The position numbers and the translations under genes are program-made. The notes beneath the pieces are model-generated. The model saw only the letters and a list, made by a program, of their open reading frames with translations, did no database searches and was not told the origin of the DNA. DNA of 64,000 nt, from positions 310,001-374,000 of the forward strand of contig CAVWEM010000008.1 in the NCBI GenBank assembly GCA_963753955.1. The letters are read 5' to 3'. Position 1 is the stretch's first letter. Each line of letters starts with the position of its first letter. Shown piece by piece: positions 8,453 to 19,356 of the stretch. Origin of the DNA: Methylumidiphilus sp963753955 (GTDB lineage Bacteria > Pseudomonadota > Gammaproteobacteria > Methylococcales > Methylococcaceae).

Positions 8453-8917
8453 TTAAAAACCAATTCTTGATTTAAGTATTTGTCCACCATAAGCAGTAGC
8501 AACGCTATCTGTTACATCAAAATACACAGTAATCTGTTCAAATACGGCTGGCGTAACAGAAAAATTACTATATTCCCATGTATTTGCTACTGCATTATTT
8601 CCTACGGTGTAAGTTCCGCTAGGGGTATATTGACAACCAAGAACTTGTTCAACCTGCCCCATGGTCATGCCAACAGTGATAGCGTTGTATTGGGCAATGC
8701 TAAATGCCGTTGAACAAGTGGCACTCACCGTCACTGGCGCATATGAGCCTATGCTGATAAGGTTAAAACCTGTCAACTGTATGACAACATTGTTGTATTT
8801 CACCCCGTTGAGGATGACGGCATCAATGTTAAGAATGCTCGTTGTCGCATCAAAGGTGTCGGTCGCCAGCGCGTTTACGCTGAAAAGCAATAGCAAGGTA
8901 GCGAAATATTTGCGCAT
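8453..8917 (-). CDS. Secreted SmpA/BLIP-like small protein
   Basis: The product is 154 residues from the ATG at 8917, which has a clear AGGAGA site. A signal peptide covers about residues 1-19 (FATLLLLFSVNALAT). The segment ITVGMTMGQVEQVLGCQ is the typical GMT-x-xQV-x-x-xLG turn of SmpA/OmlA and BLIP-like folds. The rest is beta-rich and Thr/Val/Asn-rich. Its composition is clearly more A+T-rich than the surrounding genes, and it is hemmed in by repeats on both sides, which suggests horizontal acquisition. Role unknown; a periplasmic protein-interaction domain is the best guess. Confidence 0.65.
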   Translation of the reverse strand: MRKYFATLLLLFSVNALATDTFDATTSILNIDAVILNGVKYNNVVIQLTGFNLISIGSYAPVTVSATCSTAFSIAQYNAITVGMTMGQVEQVLGCQYTPSGTYTVGNNAVANTWEYSNFSVTPAVFEQITVYFDVTDSVATAYGGQILKSRIGF

Positions 8918-9604
8918 GATCTGTCTCCTGGTCAATAATCCGGGTTCGTGATAAAAAATGAAGGTGAACGGTTAAATCATAGCCATTCCGCGACAGGAAA
9001 TGCAATGATTTTTTTGTGGAAATTGGTGTTTTTGCGGGATTTGGGTAATTTTACCCAAAATGCCCGGGTGGGCGGGACGTGGACACCTGTCACCGCGTGG
9101 CAATCGCCGGTTTTCACGAGGCGACCACTCTTGAAGGAAAATCCCGTCGTTCCGGCAGGGAATGCCGGAACCCAGGTTCCAGGGATGGCGCGGCCTGGAA
9201 GCATCCATGCAACCTGGATACCGGCACAAATCCGCCGGGAGCGGATTTGCATTGACCCTGAAGGACGCGGGGCAGGATAGCCCCGCGTGAATCCATGCCG
9301 GTATGACGGCTTGGCTTAATGACAGTATAGGGAGGTGCGCCAAAAACACTGCCCGTTATTGATACAATTCCCCCGACATTGCACTAATTTGGACACCCGG
9401 TGCCTGGACGTTCGTCCCGCCTATTGGGTGTAATCGTCTGTTTTGACGGTCTCATCTTACCCACCGCCGCTGGCCCGGTTCATGCTGGAGTCCGGCAATA
9501 ATCTCCCGGCCCTATGGATCTTGACCGATGTTGCGCAGCGCACATTTGTAGGCCGCCTCAATACTTAGGCTGACCAGCCCCCTAGACTTACAGGTAAATC
9601 ACGC
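8918..9604. other. Intergenic region with a composite repeat
   Basis: About 690 bases without a supported gene. Roughly 9145-9315 is a composite intergenic element whose ends are imperfect inverted repeats (GTCGTTCCGGCAGGGAATGCC at the left and a CATGCCGGTATGACGGC arm at the right), with internal palindromes such as CCCGCGTG/CGCGGGGC. The remaining 290 bases up to the PEPCK-like gene show nothing I recognise. Confidence 0.5.
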
Positions 9605-12600
9605 ATGGACTTTGAAACCACTCTGGGCCTCCCCGTGGAGAAGAGTTTGACGGATGATGGCTTGCATCAACGCCACCTGCACATCAACTTGTTGCTGGCG
9701 GCCACCGGGCAGCCGGTGTGCGAGGCGGTGGACACCGGCCAATTCATCGCCACCACCCGCGACCTGCTGGAATCGTACCGGGAGAAGTCGCATCTTTTGG
9801 CCGACTACCTTTGCCCTGTGGATGTGCGCATCCAAGATTTCTTGGATCGTTACCTGGAAGGCACGGCTGCGCGCTTGCCTTTGTCTAGCCAGGTGCTGCA
9901 TTTGCACCGCCATGGCCTGGCCCGCGAATTGTCCTTGCCGCCCACCGCGGATTTCCACGACTCGAAATATTTGAAGAGTTACCGCGTCACCCAAGGCGTC
10001 CTGCACAATCCTCTGAACGACCGCCGCACCACGGAAGGCAGTTTCCACATCGCCGAGGGCGGCTTTCCCATCCCCGGCGACAAGAAGGCCGTGCCGAAAG
10101 CGACTTTCGGCTTGATGTTGCAAGCGGCGCTGAATCCTCCCGAAGAACTCTTGCGCCTGCCGTTCACCCACGGCCAGCCCGAGGAAGCCAAGGTGTTCAC
10201 GTCTTTGCTGATCAGGCCGGTGGTCTGCCCTGAAACGCCGGGCTTCATCAGCGAGAAGTCCATGGAACTGCGCTTTTTCGCGCCGGGAAGCCTGGTCTCC
10301 AACCTGGATTTTGTCGAGAGCATCTTCGGCAACGCGGGCAATCCCTACTTTCCGGCCAACGACGCGGGCCTGGACATCGAGCATTGGACGGGCCACACCG
10401 GCTGCGTGATCCTCGCCCCGCATTTGATCGAACTGACCAAGAAGGATCTGGGCCTGCCCCACACATCCGAAGCCAGCGCCCGGCAGAAGGCCGACGGCAT
10501 GTGCTGGGCCGACGAGAAGGAACGTTACAACAACGGCCTGCCGTTCAAGATCACGGCACGGGATGCTTCCGGGGTCATCGTCACCTTGCTGGCGGACAAT
10601 TATTTCGGCTATTGCAAAAAAGAAGTCAAAACCCAGATCAGCTACGCGGCCAATCTGTACGGTTTGGTCGAAGAGGAACATGCCGGCGGCGCGTTGACTT
10701 TCCCGCGCCACAACCACGGCGAGGAGTTCGGGGCCGACAGCCGTTTCCAAAGCACTGGCTACAGCCTTGAGCAAGCCCGCGCCCTGCTGGGCGACACCGT
10801 GGAATGGCGGCCTGAAGGCTATGGGGTGGATCGGCAATACCCCAAGCTGATTTACATCCCGGAAAACGCGCGCATGGATCTGCGCACACAAACCGTGGCC
10901 TGGGACAAAGACGGCCAGCGCCAAACCCTCCCCTTGCGGCCGGACAAGGTTTACCTGCACCCGACCGGCTACAAGGTGTTCATGCAGAAATTCCCCGGCG
11001 GGCCGTCCTGGCGATTGATCGGCACCGACGCCGAAGGCACGTTCTGCCACAAGCCCTGCACCGTCTCCGGCGGCGGCAAGTCGGAAATCTCCAAGGCCAT
11101 CGACTCGGCCATCCTGTTCGGGCCGGTGTTCGTGGCCGATTTGGAACAGGATCTCGACCAGGTCGAGGAGATTTTCAACCGCGATTACACCGACCGGGTA
11201 TTGCCGGGATTGCGCACAGCCAGGCCATGCCAGCCGCCCCATCTTAGGCCCGCAACGCAGCCTGGGCTCGGTGATCAAGCTGCTCACGCCTTCGCGGGAC
11301 AATACGCCGGAATTCAACGCCTGGCTGGAATCCATCCCTAACCGCATCAAATCCCTGGTGTTCTTCATCAAGCGCTTCGACCGCGCCGAATGGGTGAAAG
11401 ACGGCTGGCGCGGGGATTTCAGCGTGGACTACATCAACGGCCATCCCGGCCATGAACTGAAGATCGACGACCGCAAGCTGGTCGCCTCCAATCTGCGCGT
11501 GGGCTTCGAGACCAATGGCGCTTGGCGGGTGTTCAAGCTCCGCCAGGATTTCATCCCGGCGGAGAAGATCCAAATGGAAGACGACATCACCGCTTCCATC
11601 CTGGTGCCGTCGAAATGGCTGGATTATCTCGGCAAACCGAGCATCGGCCAGTCGTGAAGATCACCCACAATTGCGAATATCGGTTTTTCCAACGGCCCGA
11701 CGATGCCATCCACCGTGGCATTGACCCGCAGGCGGAATACGACTTGTCCCGTCCCGGCAATTTCATCTCCAATTTCGAGCCGTTGAACCCTGAAGAAGTC
11801 CAAAGCATCGTCCAGGACGTCATCGGATTCGAGCAATATACCCCGCCGATGAAAGACTTCCTCAAAGCGGTCGCGGAGGAAAGAGCCAAGGGTTATACCG
11901 TTTCCTCCGCGCACATGCCCGGCTAGTGGACGGCAAGCCCAGCAAAAATCCGCGCTATCTGCAATTGCGCGGCGACTTGGAGGACGGCTTCAAAAGCCAT
12001 CTCGCCGACATCGGCCTCAGGCTCTATCGGCAAATTCCTTTGGACAAGCCCCTGTGCTACCCGGTGGACGCCATCCTGGCAGGCCGCCGCAACAATCCCC
12101 CGGAACCGGAAACCGGCATCCGCTCGCTGGCGGTCTACAACCCATCCATTACCAGGAACTGCCGGAACTGTTCATGGATTATATTTGCAGCCTCACCGGC
12201 AAGTCGCCCTCCACCACCGGGGCTGGTAGCGAGGGCGCATTGACCAAGGGGCCGTTCAACGCGCTTGCGGCCGGTCGTTGATCTGAACAATACGCTGGTC
12301 GGGTTTATCTTTTCCGGTTACGCGGCTTCAGCACCCCCGCCGGCCACATCGGCTCGCATATGCGCGTGGACCACGACATCAGCCTGTTGATACCAGAAAT
12401 TTGGTCGCGGCTTGTCGCCCAAGGCCCGTGATCCGCAATACTTGATCAAGGAAGGGCCATCTCGAAAAGCTGTGACGATTTTGAATACCAAGGCCGCACG
12501 GTGCTTGCCAGCCGCCTCGGCTACCGGATAACCAGCCATTTCGTGCATAGCTTCATGGGCAAAATCTTCGACAGTCCGGCGGCGGCGTTCAATGAGGCGA

Positions 12601-13115
12601 TTCTAAGCCAGAAACCCAAGATTTGAATCTTATGCCGATGGCATGGACAACATCGTCGAAACCCAGCGCAGCGTCGCCCAGCGTTATCTGGATGACGGCA
12701 GCATAGACGATGCCTGCCCGCCGATCCGCGCTCTGCTGCACTGCATGGCAGAAGGGCATTACCAGGGCAAAGACGTCCATCATCCGGACATCCGTGCCTT
12801 GTTCACCGCAATGCGCTATTGGCTTCAGATTGGTACCAAGAGCGCCTCGCCACCCGGCAAGCCCAAGATGTGGCGCTGTGGCGGCGGCATTGCGGCTATC
12901 TGGAAAGCTTCCTGCGCCAGCGCGGCGGCACGAATTGGTGCGCCGAACTGGGTTTGGAGGATAGGCTGGAACAGGCGCGGAGGATGGCCGTGCAAGCCGG
13001 AAGCGCCGGGTATCTGGAAACACTGGCCGGCACCCTAGGCACGGATCCCTCGGTCGCCGCCCAGCCAGACGCCAGCGCCGAACCGGACATCCGCCCGGCC
13101 AGACGCGCCGCCTAA
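9605..13115 (+). pseudogene. Frameshifted large protein, possibly a PPi-type phosphoenolpyruvate carboxykinase
   Basis: One protein-like sequence of about 1170 codons can be followed through the three forward frames. Frame changes or stops occur near 11220, 11650, 11925, 12150, 12281, 12325, 12450, 12625 and 12820. The first 540 residues are open and include SGGGKSEISK near residue 495, a possible phosphate-binding loop. Later pieces include KSPSTTGAGSEGALTKGPFN and MRVDHDISLLIPEIW. The size and glycine-rich phosphate-binding segments recall the approximately 1150-residue pyrophosphate-dependent PEP carboxykinases, and the malic enzyme next door fits PEP/oxaloacetate metabolism. That identification is from memory and tentative. 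The multiple breaks mean either a decayed gene or local sequence error. Confidence 0.45.
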
Positions 13116-13116
13116 A

Positions 13117-13160
13117 ATTCCCCTCACCCCTACCCCCTCTCCCGCCGGGAGAGGGGACTA
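13117..13160. repeat. REP-like palindromic repeat (CCCTCTCCC family)
   Basis: A good copy of the family: pyrimidine arm ending CCCCTCTCCC, short CGCC loop, GGGAGAGGGG arm. It occupies the gap between the broken PEPCK-like gene and the malic enzyme gene. Confidence 0.7.
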
Positions 13161-13176
13161 AAGCCGCCACCAAACC

Positions 13177-14609
<1,433 letters not shown>

Positions 14610-14647
14610 AACCATGTCGCTAGGTTAAGCCGACGTAGCATGGATGG

Positions 14648-14835
14648 AACGCGGTAAGGTGTGGTAATTCGGCAATGTCGTAGGGTGCGGTGAGGAACGA
14701 ACCGCACCATTTCTTGCGCCGATTGGTGCGGTTCGCAAGCTCACCGTACCCTACGCTTGGCTTGTATCGACTAACCGCACCGATCCACAATCAAACCTCG
14801 AAATGCCTGAATATCGCCGCATTTACCAACCCGGA
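14648..14835 (-). repeat. Long inverted repeat, copy 2
   Basis: Reverse-complement partner of the sequence at about 8098-8290, with only isolated substitutions and one copy of the 34-bp unit (14648-14681). The IS1182-type element begins 7 bases after it, so the element landed at the repeat edge. Confidence 0.75.
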
Positions 14836-14841
14836 ACCAGG

Positions 14842-16550
14842 GTACGAGACTGTGAAAGAATCCACCCTGTCTCTTCGAGATTTTGGCATAATATTGGCGA
14901 TTATCCTATTGAATAAAAAGGGCAAATGATGCCGAGAACCTACAAGGCGGGACAGCACCGCGGGCAGGGGATGCTGCTGCCCCCCAGCATCGACGACTAC
15001 GTTGCTGAAGGCAACCCCGTCAGGGCCATCGGCGCCTATGTCGAAAGCCTGGACCTTGCCGCGCTCGGTTTCCAAAACACCCGGTCCGGCCCCCGCGCCG
15101 GGCAGCCGCCGTTCCCCCCGGCGGCGCTGCTCAAGCTCTACCTGTACGGCTACCTCAACCGCATCCACTCCAGCCGCCGCCTGGAGCGCGAGGCGGTGCG
15201 CAACCTCGAGGCCATCTGGCTGGCCCAGGGCCTGCGCCCTGGCTACAAGGCCCTCGCCAACTTCCGCAAGGACAACAGCCAGGCCCTCAAGGCCGCCAAC
15301 AAGGACTTCAGCCTGCTGTGCAAGGACTTGGCGCTGCTCGGCGGCGACGAGGTGGCCGTCGACGGCAGCTTCTTCAAGGCCGACGCCAGCAGCGACGGCA
15401 TTTTCACCGCCAAAAAGCTCGACGACCAGCTGGCGGCCCTGGAGAAAAAGATCGACGCCTACCAGCGCCAGCTCGCCGAGCAGGACGCCCAAGACGACCA
15501 AGCAGGCCTGGGCAGCCTGGTGGAGGACGAAGGCCTGGCCGACAAAATCGCCCGGCTCAAGGAGAGGCGGGCGGAAAAGCACGCCCTGCGCGCGCGGCTT
15601 GAAAAGTCGGCGGACAGCCAGCTCTCCACGGTCGACCCCGACGCGCGGCTCCTCAGCAAAAAGGGCAAGACCACCGCCGGCTACAACGTGCAGATCGCCG
15701 TTGACGGCAAACACAAGCTCATCGTTGCCAGCGAAGCCACCCAAGACGGCAACGACCGCCAGCAGCTCGTGCCGATGCTGGAAAAGGCCCGGGAAATCCC
15801 GCAATCCGAGCGCCTGGTCGGGCTGGCCGACACCGGCTACCACAGCGGCGAGCAGATCCAGCGGGCCGAGGAACTCGGCTTCGAGGTCTACGTGCCCGAG
15901 CCCAAGGCCATCACGGCGGCGGAAAAGGACGGACGCTTCACCCGCGAACGGTTCCGGTACGACGCAGCCGAAGACCGCCACACCTGCCCCAACGGCGAAA
16001 CGCTGGAAGCCTGCGGCAAGCCCCAAGAGCGCGGCGGCAAGCTTGTCCAGGCCCACAAGTCCAAGGTCTCCGCCTGCGCCGCCTGCCCGTTGCGTGTGCA
16101 ATGCCTGACGGCAAACGCCGCCTACAAAAAACTGGAGCGCTGGCAGCACGAGGCGGCCGTCGAACGGCACCGCCAGCGGATGGCCCAAGCGGGCGGGCGC
16201 ATGAGAAAGCGCAGCCAGCTCGCCGAGCACCCCTTCGGCACCCTCAAGCACCGGGCGGGCATGCACCACTTCCTGATGCGCGGCCTGGAGAAATGCCGTG
16301 GCGAGTTCAGCCTGATGGTGTTGTGCTACAACTTCACCCGGGTACTGAACCTGCTGGGGTTTGAGGCGCTGCGGGAGTATTGCGCCCGGCGCGGCGGGAA
16401 CCGGGCCAAAATGATCCAATATGCCTAAAAACAAGGCGCGGGGCGGCCTGTATTGAAGGATTCCCCGGCATTTCTTGCCAATGGCGTTTTAGAAAAAAGA
16501 CGGGGGCGGTTATTGGGAATATCCGGCTGAACTCTTTCACAGTCTCGTAC
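14842..16550 (+). mobile_element. Complete IS1182-family insertion sequence
   Basis: The element is about 1.7 kb. Its two ends are perfect inverted repeats over 18 bases: GTACGAGACTGTGAAAGA at 14842 and its complement ending at 16550. Because GTAC is itself a palindrome and also occurs at both borders, the true inverted repeat may be the inner 14 bases with GTAC as the target duplication. The element carries one intact transposase gene. Confidence 0.9.
14926..16428 (+). CDS. IS1182-family transposase
   Basis: The product is 500 residues and intact. The N-terminal DUF772-type domain contains FPPAALLKLYLYGYLNRI. The DDE catalytic domain has the expected acidic motifs VAVDGSFFKAD (first Asp), GLADTGYHSG (second Asp) and the late AEHPFGTLKHRAGMHHF segment (Glu region). 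A Cys-rich CAACPLRVQC patch near residue 390 is typical of this family. The frame is full length, so the element is potentially active. Two ATGs lie at the start (14926 and 14929). Confidence 0.95.
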   Translation: MMPRTYKAGQHRGQGMLLPPSIDDYVAEGNPVRAIGAYVESLDLAALGFQNTRSGPRAGQPPFPPAALLKLYLYGYLNRIHSSRRLEREAVRNLEAIWLAQGLRPGYKALANFRKDNSQALKAANKDFSLLCKDLALLGGDEVAVDGSFFKADASSDGIFTAKKLDDQLAALEKKIDAYQRQLAEQDAQDDQAGLGSLVEDEGLADKIARLKERRAEKHALRARLEKSADSQLSTVDPDARLLSKKGKTTAGYNVQIAVDGKHKLIVASEATQDGNDRQQLVPMLEKAREIPQSERLVGLADTGYHSGEQIQRAEELGFEVYVPEPKAITAAEKDGRFTRERFRYDAAEDRHTCPNGETLEACGKPQERGGKLVQAHKSKVSACAACPLRVQCLTANAAYKKLERWQHEAAVERHRQRMAQAGGRMRKRSQLAEHPFGTLKHRAGMHHFLMRGLEKCRGEFSLMVLCYNFTRVLNLLGFEALREYCARRGGNRAKMIQYA

Positions 16551-16643
16551 GCACCGCGTACCTTTTTCAATTTTCAGCATTGCCAAGGTACGCGATGCGT
16601 ATCTACCGGGCTCAACCTACGCTGCTGCCACTGCCATACCCTG

Positions 16644-17315
16644 ATGAATGCTAGACCCTGCGTTTTCTCGTTGCTGGTGCTATTGCTATCGCCTGCCGAA
16701 TCCTATGCCCAGCCGGAAGTGACCGTCTATTTGGACAAAGAATCAGCCGGCTGGGCTTATAAGACCTCCGATTATGCTTTTGTGGCGACAAAAGACAATT
16801 GCCGCATTCAATGGAACGCCATCGAAGAAAAAGATGGCGGAAGATGGTTGACAGTGAGACGGAACTGCAAGCTAGGCTTCCATGGACAAACAGCGCCGCA
16901 CCGGGCCATCCTCAAGGAGATAGCCAAAAAATGGCCTTTGCAAAGCTTTAAGTCCATAGACTGGGGACCATTATGTGATGAAGGGGATTGGGATTGGTGC
17001 CGACCCATTGCCAAGGCATCCTTGCAGTCGAAAGATTTTATTGACTACTATAAACATTATCCGCATTCAAAATTTCCAGGAATCAATGGACTGTTTGTTG
17101 AGCTTGCCAATTCCACAGTTTCTTATGCCCACCTTGCCGAACTGATGCGGGAATTCGGCACCCAGATCAAATTGGGGAGTGTCGAAAAAGTATTCTATTT
17201 GCGGATCAGCCAATCACCCTTTGCCGAAGAATTCAAAACACTGACTGCGGCAAAAAATCCGAAAACAAAATTGATGTATAATGCGGGAATGGCTTATTTT
17301 TCCATTGGCAAGTAA
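16644..17315 (+). CDS. Hypothetical secreted protein
   Basis: The product is 223 residues from the ATG at 16644. A signal peptide covers about residues 6-22 (VFSLLVLLLSPAESYA). The mature part has several Cys and Trp residues (DWGPLCDEGDWDWCRP) but no motif I recognise. Base composition is more A+T-rich than the core genes. It lies just downstream of the IS1182-type element and a GTACGC palindromic repeat, so its original promoter may have been separated from it. Function unknown. Confidence 0.55.
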   Translation: MNARPCVFSLLVLLLSPAESYAQPEVTVYLDKESAGWAYKTSDYAFVATKDNCRIQWNAIEEKDGGRWLTVRRNCKLGFHGQTAPHRAILKEIAKKWPLQSFKSIDWGPLCDEGDWDWCRPIAKASLQSKDFIDYYKHYPHSKFPGINGLFVELANSTVSYAHLAELMREFGTQIKLGSVEKVFYLRISQSPFAEEFKTLTAAKNPKTKLMYNAGMAYFSIGK

Positions 17316-17422
17316 AGGCTACCTGAGCCGGGTAGGTCGGCAACGGCTTTATCGTTGCCTGACACTTTTAATCAATTTTGTGTTGACCCAACTTGAATAG
17401 ATATGCACAGGAGAAAACAATA

Positions 17423-17467
17423 ATGAAGACATTAACATTTCGTGAAGGTCGGCGTACTAAGCTGTGA
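17423..17467 (+). other. Possible 14-residue leader or truncated ORF
   Basis: ATG at 17423 follows a CAGGAG site by 9 bases and reads MKTLTFREGRRTKL before a TGA. The good ribosome-binding site on such a short frame suggests either a leader peptide or the stump of a gene removed by rearrangement. No downstream gene on this strand supports the leader reading. Confidence 0.25.
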
Positions 17468-17569
17468 GACATCGAGCTAACCCAAAATTCTGGCGGTTTT
17501 ATGCTGAATTGCCGCTGCTATCGAAGACGGACAAGATGTTGTCTGGTTTTGGGTTGGCCACCATAGCCC

Positions 17570-17693
17570 CAAAGCCATTAACTTAAGCGTTCGTAGTCCC
17601 GCCTTTAGGCGGAAAACTGACCAGAAAGAACCGGCTGAAGCCGGGACTACGAACAGTCTTTCCCGCTGAGAAGTCCTTAAGTTAATGGCTTTG
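17570..17693. mobile_element. MITE-like non-autonomous element
   Basis: A segment of about 124 bp carries perfect 17-bp terminal inverted repeats (AAAGCCATTAACTTAAG at 17571-17587 and its complement at 17676-17692). A second internal inverted pair is GTTCGTAGTCCCG / CGGGACTACGAAC. It is flanked by the same 11 bases, CACCATAGCCC, at 17559-17569 and 17694-17704. The inverted repeats and flanking direct repeat are the marks of a transposed element without its own transposase. Confidence 0.75.
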
Positions 17694-17864
17694 CACCATA
17701 GCCCGCGTAGGGCGGAATAGCGATGTGTATTCCGCTCCGGCTTGATGTGGCATTCCCGGTGGTGCGCCCAGTCCCCGACGAGCGGATGGTCCTTGTGGCG
17801 TTCCGGCAGCGGTTCGCCGTCAACCAGCAAGCCCGGTCATGTCAGATTCCATTCGATGGTAAAT

Positions 17865-19181
17865 TTAAAGTTTGCCCAACTCAGCAAAAAGCTTTTCCAT
17901 CTCCGCCTTAACCAGCTTGCCCACCTCGTTGCGCGGCAGGTGTGCGACGAAATGGATTTTCCGGGGCAGGAATACCTCGTCCACATATGGCCGCAAGCCT
18001 TCGCGGATGCCGTGCTTGTCCAATCGGCTGACCACTACGGCGGCGAGGCGGCCTTCTTTTTCCTGGACAAAGCAAAAGCCGTCATCCACTCCTTCGATGT
18101 CTTTCAGCCTGCGATCCAGTTCGGCCAGGGAGGCGCGTTTGCCGCCGATCTTGACCAGATCTGAATGTCGGCCCAGCACGGCGAAGCGTCCGTCCGGCTC
18201 GACTTTGAAACTGTCTTGCAACAACGCCGGTGTCGGTAAATGCGGGGATTCGAGGTGGGTCTGGCCGCTGGCGTTTTGGACTAGACGGGTGCTGGCATAG
18301 GGCTGCCACAGGCTTTCACGCAACGGTTCGCGGCTGGCGAAGGAAAGCGTCTCCGTGCTACCATAAATTTCGTGCGGGGATTGCCCTAGGGCGGTTTCCG
18401 TTTCACGGGCGAGTTTTTCGGACAAGGCATCGGTGGCTGAGATCACACCGGCAAGATTGCCCCAGGGGCCATTGGCTCTGGCCAGGGAACGCAAATGGGT
18501 GGGCGTGGTGGCCAGCACGGCGGGCCAAGGGGATGCCTCGACCACGCGACGTATGTCTTCGGGGAAGAAGGGCCGGCCATCATGCAGAACCAAGCTGGAA
18601 AACAAGGGCCAAAACACCGAGGTTTCCAAACCGTACATGTGTTGCGGGGGCGTGGTGGAGACCATCAGCAGCCGTCGCCGATCCAGCCCCAGGCTGCGCA
18701 CCGCCATCTGGGCGGAAATCCTGAAGGTCGCCAAGCCGTGGGCGCAGGGCTTGGGCCTGCCGGTGCTGCCCGAGGTGAAGGCGACCAAGGCGGCGCGTTC
18801 CCAGTCAAATCCGGGATCCAGGGCCATGTCCTCGGATCTTGGCGCCGCCACTGCGAACCATTCCAGGCCGGGCAAATGAGGGTCGCGTTCGCAGGCTACA
18901 TAAGCATCTGGATAGTCATGCAGGATTTCCTGGATCACCGCCATCTGGCCGGAGGGTGGCAGCAGGCAAATCTGTCCCCGGCTTGCCGCCGCCAGCAGAC
19001 TTAAGCAAAACAGATAGCGGTTTTCGCACAGATTGAACACATAGGGCCGGTCAGGCAGCCGTCCCGCCAGTCCCTTCACGGCAGACCAGAAGTTTCCACG
19101 CTTTATGATCCTACCCTCATGGAGGGCCAAGGGTTCCTCGCTGGCCGGGGCTGTTTCGGAATTTTGCTGGGTTTCCTGCAT
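17865..19181 (-). CDS. AMP-dependent acyl/aryl ligase of the aryl-polyene type (ApeH/XanA2-like)
   Basis: The product is 438 residues from the ATG at 19181 (MQETQQNSE); the longer frame to 19310 covers the divergent promoter region. The AMP-binding signature AFTSGSTGRPKPCAHG, the acyl-ligase motif YGSTETLSFASRE and the late GRHSDLVKIGGKR are present, with a C-terminal Lys-containing GKLVKAEMEKL. Known relatives in polyene clusters activate the aryl starter acid and load it on the ACP. It is transcribed away from the main operon, separated by 175 bases that must carry divergent promoters. The substrate acid cannot be read from the sequence. Confidence 0.8.
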   Translation of the reverse strand: MQETQQNSETAPASEEPLALHEGRIIKRGNFWSAVKGLAGRLPDRPYVFNLCENRYLFCLSLLAAASRGQICLLPPSGQMAVIQEILHDYPDAYVACERDPHLPGLEWFAVAAPRSEDMALDPGFDWERAALVAFTSGSTGRPKPCAHGLATFRISAQMAVRSLGLDRRRLLMVSTTPPQHMYGLETSVFWPLFSSLVLHDGRPFFPEDIRRVVEASPWPAVLATTPTHLRSLARANGPWGNLAGVISATDALSEKLARETETALGQSPHEIYGSTETLSFASREPLRESLWQPYASTRLVQNASGQTHLESPHLPTPALLQDSFKVEPDGRFAVLGRHSDLVKIGGKRASLAELDRRLKDIEGVDDGFCFVQEKEGRLAAVVVSRLDKHGIREGLRPYVDEVFLPRKIHFVAHLPRNEVGKLVKAEMEKLFAELGKL

Positions 19182-19356
19182 GGGTCGGATTCTATGGGAT
19201 GGGCTTGTAGGGTGGCCTTTAGGCCGTTTCGGCTGGCGCGCCACTTCGCTTAGTCGGGTGGGGCCTAAAGGCTGCCCGACAGCCCGCAGGTACTGCGTAA
19301 TCCCAGACACCGGGGCGGGTGGACATTTTAACCGGACTAGAGAAGCTCAAGAAAAA

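Larger units (their letters stand above)
17316..17864. other. Intergenic region with repeat units and a MITE-like element
   Basis: About 550 bases with no substantial gene. A GTAGGTCGGCAACGGC unit of the intergenic repeat family lies near 17329. A 14-codon ORF with a CAGGAG site starts at 17423. A MITE-like element lies at 17570-17693. The rest is unassigned. Confidence 0.6.

Noticed and set aside
9599..11371. 590-codon minus-strand frame opposite the PEPCK-like gene
   Set aside because: Composition and phase fit antisense of the plus-strand protein. The plus strand has a recognisable glycine-rich motif and continues in later frames.
14791..16434. 547-codon minus-strand frame opposite the IS1182 transposase
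   Set aside because: Antisense of a complete transposase within well-defined IS ends.
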